64,000 bases of DNA from Jiella soli. GTDB taxonomy: Bacteria > Pseudomonadota > Alphaproteobacteria > Rhizobiales > Rhizobiaceae. The stretch is taken from contig NZ_JAJAVB010000002.1 in NCBI RefSeq assembly GCF_020615385.1, positions 546,265-610,264 of the forward strand, read 5' to 3'. Below the pieces are notes generated by a model, which did not search any database, was not told the origin of the DNA, and saw only the letters and a list, made by a program, of their open reading frames with translations. This document shows positions 60,385 to 64,000 of this stretch, piece by piece. Made by a program: the position numbers and the translations under genes. The stretch's first letter is position 1; each line of letters opens with the position of its first letter.

Positions 60385-63300
60385 ATGCTTCGGATTGCAC
60401 GCTTATCGGCAGTTTCCCTTGCGGCCGTCCTGTCCCTGTCCGCCGCAAGGGCTGATCCCGTGCCGCGCAACGCGCCTGCCGCCGGCTCGGTCATCTCGAC
60501 CCGGCTCGGCGAGGAGATAGAATTCGTCGAAACGCCGCAGTGGCGCGGGCTCGAAGTCCTGCAGGACGTCAAGTCCGGCGACGTCATCCGCACCAATCCC
60601 AGCGGCCAGATCGCGATCCTCTTTTCCGACCAGACGCAGATCCGGGTCGGCCGCAATTCGACGCTGGTGGTGAAGGAACGCGTCGCCAACGGCGATACGC
60701 GGCTCGTCCTCCAGTCCGGCCAGATCTTCGCGCGCGCCGCCAGGGGTGGAACCGGCGTCTATGTCGAGACGGCGGCGGCGACGGCGGCCATCCGCGGCAC
60801 GGACTGGACGATGCGCGTCGACGGCGACCGGACTTCGCTGACCGTCCTCGACGGGGCGGTCGAGTTCAGCAATCCGCAGGGCTCGCTCACCGTGCGCCAG
60901 GGCGAGGCGGCGGCCGCGACGCTCGGCTCGGCGCCGCAGAAGATCGTCATCGTCGCCAGCGATCTGCGCGAGCAGATGCTGGTCAATCTGTCGCTGCGGG
61001 AGGTGCTGTCCGAGTTTCCGACGCTGCTTATCCGCAATGCCGAGGTCCAGAGGCAGCGGCAGCGCCTCGAAACCATCGCGCCGGCGATGCGGTCGGCGGA
61101 AGACCGGGTCCTTGCCGCCGAGATCGCGATCGATCGCGACGGACGCGAGGCGGCAATCGCAGCGCTCGCGGAAGCCCGCCGGGCAAAGCTGACGGTCTCG
61201 CAGGACGCGCGGCTGACGCGGATCGAGGCGATGATCGCGGGTTCGGCGGGAAGGTATGACGAGGCGGTCCGTCTGTTCGAAAAAGCATTGCCGCATCTTC
61301 AGGGCGAGCAGAGGACGGCCACCGCCTACCAGATCTATTTCTCGCGTTCGCTCGCCGAGCCTCAGCATGCCATCGCGCCGCCGCGTCCCGAGCAGGAAAA
61401 CCGGATGTCGGTGATCGGCGAGGCCGTCACCGCCGCCTTCCTACAATCGCCCAAGGAAGCGGTCGCGCTGATGAAGCGGGCCGAGCCGCGCTTCCACGAC
61501 AGCGCGCTGTACCAGTCCCTGCTGTCGCAGCTGGCATTCGCCGCGAGCGATTTCCGCACGGCCGAAACCGCGATGCAAAGGGCGATGGCGCTCGAGCCGG
61601 ACAGCCCCTACGCGCTTGCGGCGCGGGCGACCTACCGGGCGAACGTCGTCTGGGACAGCGCCGGCGCGCTCGCTGACATCGAGGCCGCCCTGAAGCTTGC
61701 CCCCGGCGATGCCGACCTGTGGAACGAACTTGGCCTCATCCAGAGCGATCGGGGCGCGGATCGCGAAGCCGAATTCGCCTTGAAGAGGGCGATCGCGCTC
61801 GATCCGGAAGATCCGGTCGCCAAGGCGAACTACGCCATCATGCTGCTCGACCAGGGCCGCGTCGCGGAAGCGCGGGCCGTCGTCGAGGCCGCCTTCGCCG
61901 CCGATCCCTCCTTCGAGATCGGCTATTTCGCCCGCGGCCGGGAGCAGATTCTTTCCGGCGACGACGACAAGGCGCTCGAAAGCTTTCTCAGGGCGACGAC
62001 CGCCAATCCCGCCTTCGCCAACGGCCTTCTCGCGCTCGGCGTCGCCCATGCGGCGCGCGGCGAGATCGACCTCGCCAAGCAGGCTTTCGGAAACGCCGAC
62101 CGGATCGATCCGAACGACCCGGTGACCGCGCAGTACCGGGCCGCCCTCGCGATCGACCAGTACGAAGCGGACGAGGCGATCCGCTTCGCGCAGGAATCGG
62201 TGAAGCGCACGCGAGCCCGGGGCGGCGACTATGCCTCGATCCAGTCGACCCGCGAATACGGCTCCGTCCTCGGCAGCGTCTACCGCTTCCTGTCGCTCGA
62301 CGCCTGGGGCCGGTACTGGAGCGACGTCGTCTTCGATCCCTTCGATTCAGGTGGGTATTTCGACCAGGCGATCACCGGCAGCGCGCCGCAGATCCTCGTC
62401 GATCGCGCCGACCAGGTTCCCAATGTCGAGACCGAGGCGAATGCGACGGTGTTCTCGCTGCTCGCCCGGGGTCTGCTTCTCGATCCGATGTCGCTGGCGA
62501 GCTCCGACCTGCGCCCGGCCTTCGTCCAGACGCCTTTCACCGAGGCGACGCTGACCGGCGGCGCGTCGTTCATGGATGGCGACTGGGGCGGAATCGGCGG
62601 GGCCTCCTTCCAGTCGCTCGGCTACGATCCGCTGCCCTATTCGCTGCTGGCGTCCGTCGATATCGACTTCCGCTCGCCGCACTATGCCGACCAGATGGAA
62701 CGCACGCTCACGGCGACGCTCGGCTTCGGCTTCCAGCCGACCGCCTATGACCGCATCGTCGGCTTCGGCGTCGGCAATTGGGGGATCGGCGACCTCGCCG
62801 TCGAGCCGCAGTCCGAGACCTATTTCGATCGCGCGGAGAATCGCAGCTTCACCGGCTTCGTCGGCTGGAGCCACACCTTCGCCTATCACAACGTCCTCAA
62901 CGCAGCCGTCTTCGGCGCTATCGGCAGGTCGTCGACGGATGCCGAGCGGACGGACCCGATCTTCGGCGTCTTTCCGGCCAGCTATTCGAACGACGGCGAT
63001 GTGGACCATCTGAAGCTCAGCGTCGCCCATACGGTCGGATGGGGACCGCTCACCCTCGACTATGGCGGCGAGTTCGGCCGCACCTGGCAGACCGCGACCC
63101 AGAGCGTCGTCGCCGACGTCTTCGGCGAACCGTCGGTCCTTCTCGACGAGACCGCCACCACCCGAAGCGATGTCGGGCGCGCCTGGATCGACGGGCTTTA
63201 CGAGGTCTCGCCCTCCCTGAAGTTCGAGGGCGCCGTCTTCGCCACCCGGTCGAACGTTCCCGGCGACGAGGAAACCCATTTCGATCCGCGGGTCGGGGCC

Positions 63301-63978
63301 GCAATCATGCCGGTCGACGGCCAATGGCTGCGCGCCGCCTTCCTGCGCCAGCGGCCGGGCGAGGACAGCGATACGCTGGCGCCCGTCGGCGTGGTCGGCC
63401 TCAGGGCGAACGCCCTGCCGCAGGGTACCGACCGGGTCGACACGGCCATCCTCCATTGGGACAGCGAATGGACGCCCTTCCTGTTCTCGGCGGTCGACTA
63501 CCAGCATCAGGACGTGCGCGGCCTGTCGCTGGCCGTGCCGACTTACATCGACACGGTCGACATTTCCGAGGCGACGCTCGACCGCCTGGCCTTCACCGCG
63601 AACCTTTGGATCGGCGGCGGGCTCGGCGCCTCGGCGACGGTGGCGCGGACCTGGTCGAGCGGTAATGAGGCCGGGACCGAGGGCGCCCTGCCCTTCGTGC
63701 CGGACTACACCGGCCGGCTGGCACTGACCTATGTCGATCCAAGCCGGCTGCGATTGACCGCGGCCGAGACCTATCTCGGCGAGCGGTCTTCCAATATCGA
63801 CGGCGTCAGGCTGGACGCGGCATTTGTCACCGACGTCTTCGGCGGCTGGGAGACGCCGGACCGGCGGCTGGCTGTCGACTTCGGCGTCTACAACGTCTTC
63901 GACGAAGCGGTCGAGGCGGCGCCGCTGGTGCCGATCGCCCAGCGCACGGTCCGCGCGACGTTCACGGCGCGCTTCTGA
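60385..63978 (+). CDS. FecR-domain / TPR / outer-membrane-barrel-like fusion protein
   Basis: 1197 residues. ATG at 60385 gives a signal peptide MLRIARLSAVSLAAVLSLSAARA cut before Asp24. Residues about 45-150 are a FecR domain (SGDVIRTNPSGQIAILFSDQ; AAATAAIRGTDWTM). Residues 230-560 hold TPR repeats (ALEPDSPYALAARATY; ALDPEDPVAKANYAIML). From about 690 to the end the sequence alternates as in outer-membrane beta-strands and ends in Phe (VRATFTARF), like porins and TonB receptors. It is probably an envelope protein with periplasmic FecR-TPR part and a barrel. Function unknown. Its stop overlaps the next start (TGATG). Confidence 0.88.
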   Translation: MLRIARLSAVSLAAVLSLSAARADPVPRNAPAAGSVISTRLGEEIEFVETPQWRGLEVLQDVKSGDVIRTNPSGQIAILFSDQTQIRVGRNSTLVVKERVANGDTRLVLQSGQIFARAARGGTGVYVETAAATAAIRGTDWTMRVDGDRTSLTVLDGAVEFSNPQGSLTVRQGEAAAATLGSAPQKIVIVASDLREQMLVNLSLREVLSEFPTLLIRNAEVQRQRQRLETIAPAMRSAEDRVLAAEIAIDRDGREAAIAALAEARRAKLTVSQDARLTRIEAMIAGSAGRYDEAVRLFEKALPHLQGEQRTATAYQIYFSRSLAEPQHAIAPPRPEQENRMSVIGEAVTAAFLQSPKEAVALMKRAEPRFHDSALYQSLLSQLAFAASDFRTAETAMQRAMALEPDSPYALAARATYRANVVWDSAGALADIEAALKLAPGDADLWNELGLIQSDRGADREAEFALKRAIALDPEDPVAKANYAIMLLDQGRVAEARAVVEAAFAADPSFEIGYFARGREQILSGDDDKALESFLRATTANPAFANGLLALGVAHAARGEIDLAKQAFGNADRIDPNDPVTAQYRAALAIDQYEADEAIRFAQESVKRTRARGGDYASIQSTREYGSVLGSVYRFLSLDAWGRYWSDVVFDPFDSGGYFDQAITGSAPQILVDRADQVPNVETEANATVFSLLARGLLLDPMSLASSDLRPAFVQTPFTEATLTGGASFMDGDWGGIGGASFQSLGYDPLPYSLLASVDIDFRSPHYADQMERTLTATLGFGFQPTAYDRIVGFGVGNWGIGDLAVEPQSETYFDRAENRSFTGFVGWSHTFAYHNVLNAAVFGAIGRSSTDAERTDPIFGVFPASYSNDGDVDHLKLSVAHTVGWGPLTLDYGGEFGRTWQTATQSVVADVFGEPSVLLDETATTRSDVGRAWIDGLYEVSPSLKFEGAVFATRSNVPGDEETHFDPRVGAAIMPVDGQWLRAAFLRQRPGEDSDTLAPVGVVGLRANALPQGTDRVDTAILHWDSEWTPFLFSAVDYQHQDVRGLSLAVPTYIDTVDISEATLDRLAFTANLWIGGGLGASATVARTWSSGNEAGTEGALPFVPDYTGRLALTYVDPSRLRLTAAETYLGERSSNIDGVRLDAAFVTDVFGGWETPDRRLAVDFGVYNVFDEAVEAAPLVPIAQRTVRATFTARF

Positions 63979-64000
63979 TGGCCGGCAAATGGCGGCGGCG
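63978..64000 (+). CDS. Start of a further gene, cut by the window edge
   Basis: An ATG at 63978 overlaps the stop of the FecR-TPR gene (TGATG) and opens the frame MAGKWRR up to the end of the window. The same kind of one-base coupling is used several times in this window, so a co-translated next gene is likely. Nothing more can be said; in similar proteins FecR-TPR genes are often followed by a CHASE2/adenylate-cyclase-type gene, but only seven codons are visible. Confidence 0.4.

Overview
The window is high-GC, densely coded DNA with many 1-4 nt stop/start overlaps. It looks like chromosome from an alphaproteobacterium, most likely a Hyphomicrobiales (Rhizobiales) member. Three things point there: the rhizobial-type ectoine catabolic cluster (ehu/eut/doe with enuR and an asnC-type regulator), the SorC-regulated polyol ABC operon with EryA/EryB/EryD-like proteins, and two long palindromic intergenic repeats of a type I associate with rhizobial genomes. 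Species cannot be read from the sequence. I see no rRNA, tRNA, CRISPR array, transposase, phage gene or origin.

Layout. 1-4665 (+): 3' end of a phenylacetate operon, paaC(partial)-paaD-paaE-paaZ-paaY. 4986-9123 (+): a giant secreted Sel1-repeat protein and a class IIA HAD protein. 9158-21051 (-): a SorC-regulated operon with a Tat-exported binding protein, two permeases, two unlike ABC ATPases, an EryA-like FGGY kinase, a 2-hydroxyacid dehydrogenase, a FucA-like aldolase and a GlpD/EryB-like FAD dehydrogenase. 21254-28511: a second SorC regulator (+), the mtnA-mtnK pair (-) and a divergent Rbs-type sugar transporter (+). 28681-34028 (-): the last two enzymes of a non-phosphorylative pentose pathway, a nucleotide-sugar-epimerase-like SDR and an M32 carboxypeptidase. 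34548-39295 (+): a FadR-type regulator, two tandem P450-ferredoxin pairs and a SnoaL-like protein. 39414-52901: a complete ectoine/5-hydroxyectoine uptake and degradation locus, with doeD, doeC and an asnC regulator on the minus strand and enuR-ehuABCD-eutABC-doeA-doeB on the plus strand. 52942-64000: two small cytochromes c, a host-attachment-family protein, thioredoxin 2, the xfp-ackA phosphoketolase/acetate kinase pair with an APH-AAA fusion kinase upstream, and a large FecR-TPR-outer-membrane-barrel protein.

How it works together. The window is a catabolic island of aromatics, polyols/deoxysugars, pentoses, ectoines and phosphoketolase products, most modules carrying their own transporter and regulator. 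The most interesting part is 9-25 kb. A kinase and FAD dehydrogenase of the erythritol/glycerol type sit with a FucA-like aldolase instead of the Ery isomerases. Next door, MtnK and MtnA sit without the mtnB/C/D genes of methionine salvage. Both halves could supply ketose-1-phosphates to the same aldolase, giving DHAP plus an aldehyde, which resembles the published DHAP shunt for methylthioribose/5-deoxyribose. This link is inference. The second unusual system is the duplicated P450-ferredoxin cassette, whose I-helix lacks the normal acid-threonine pair.
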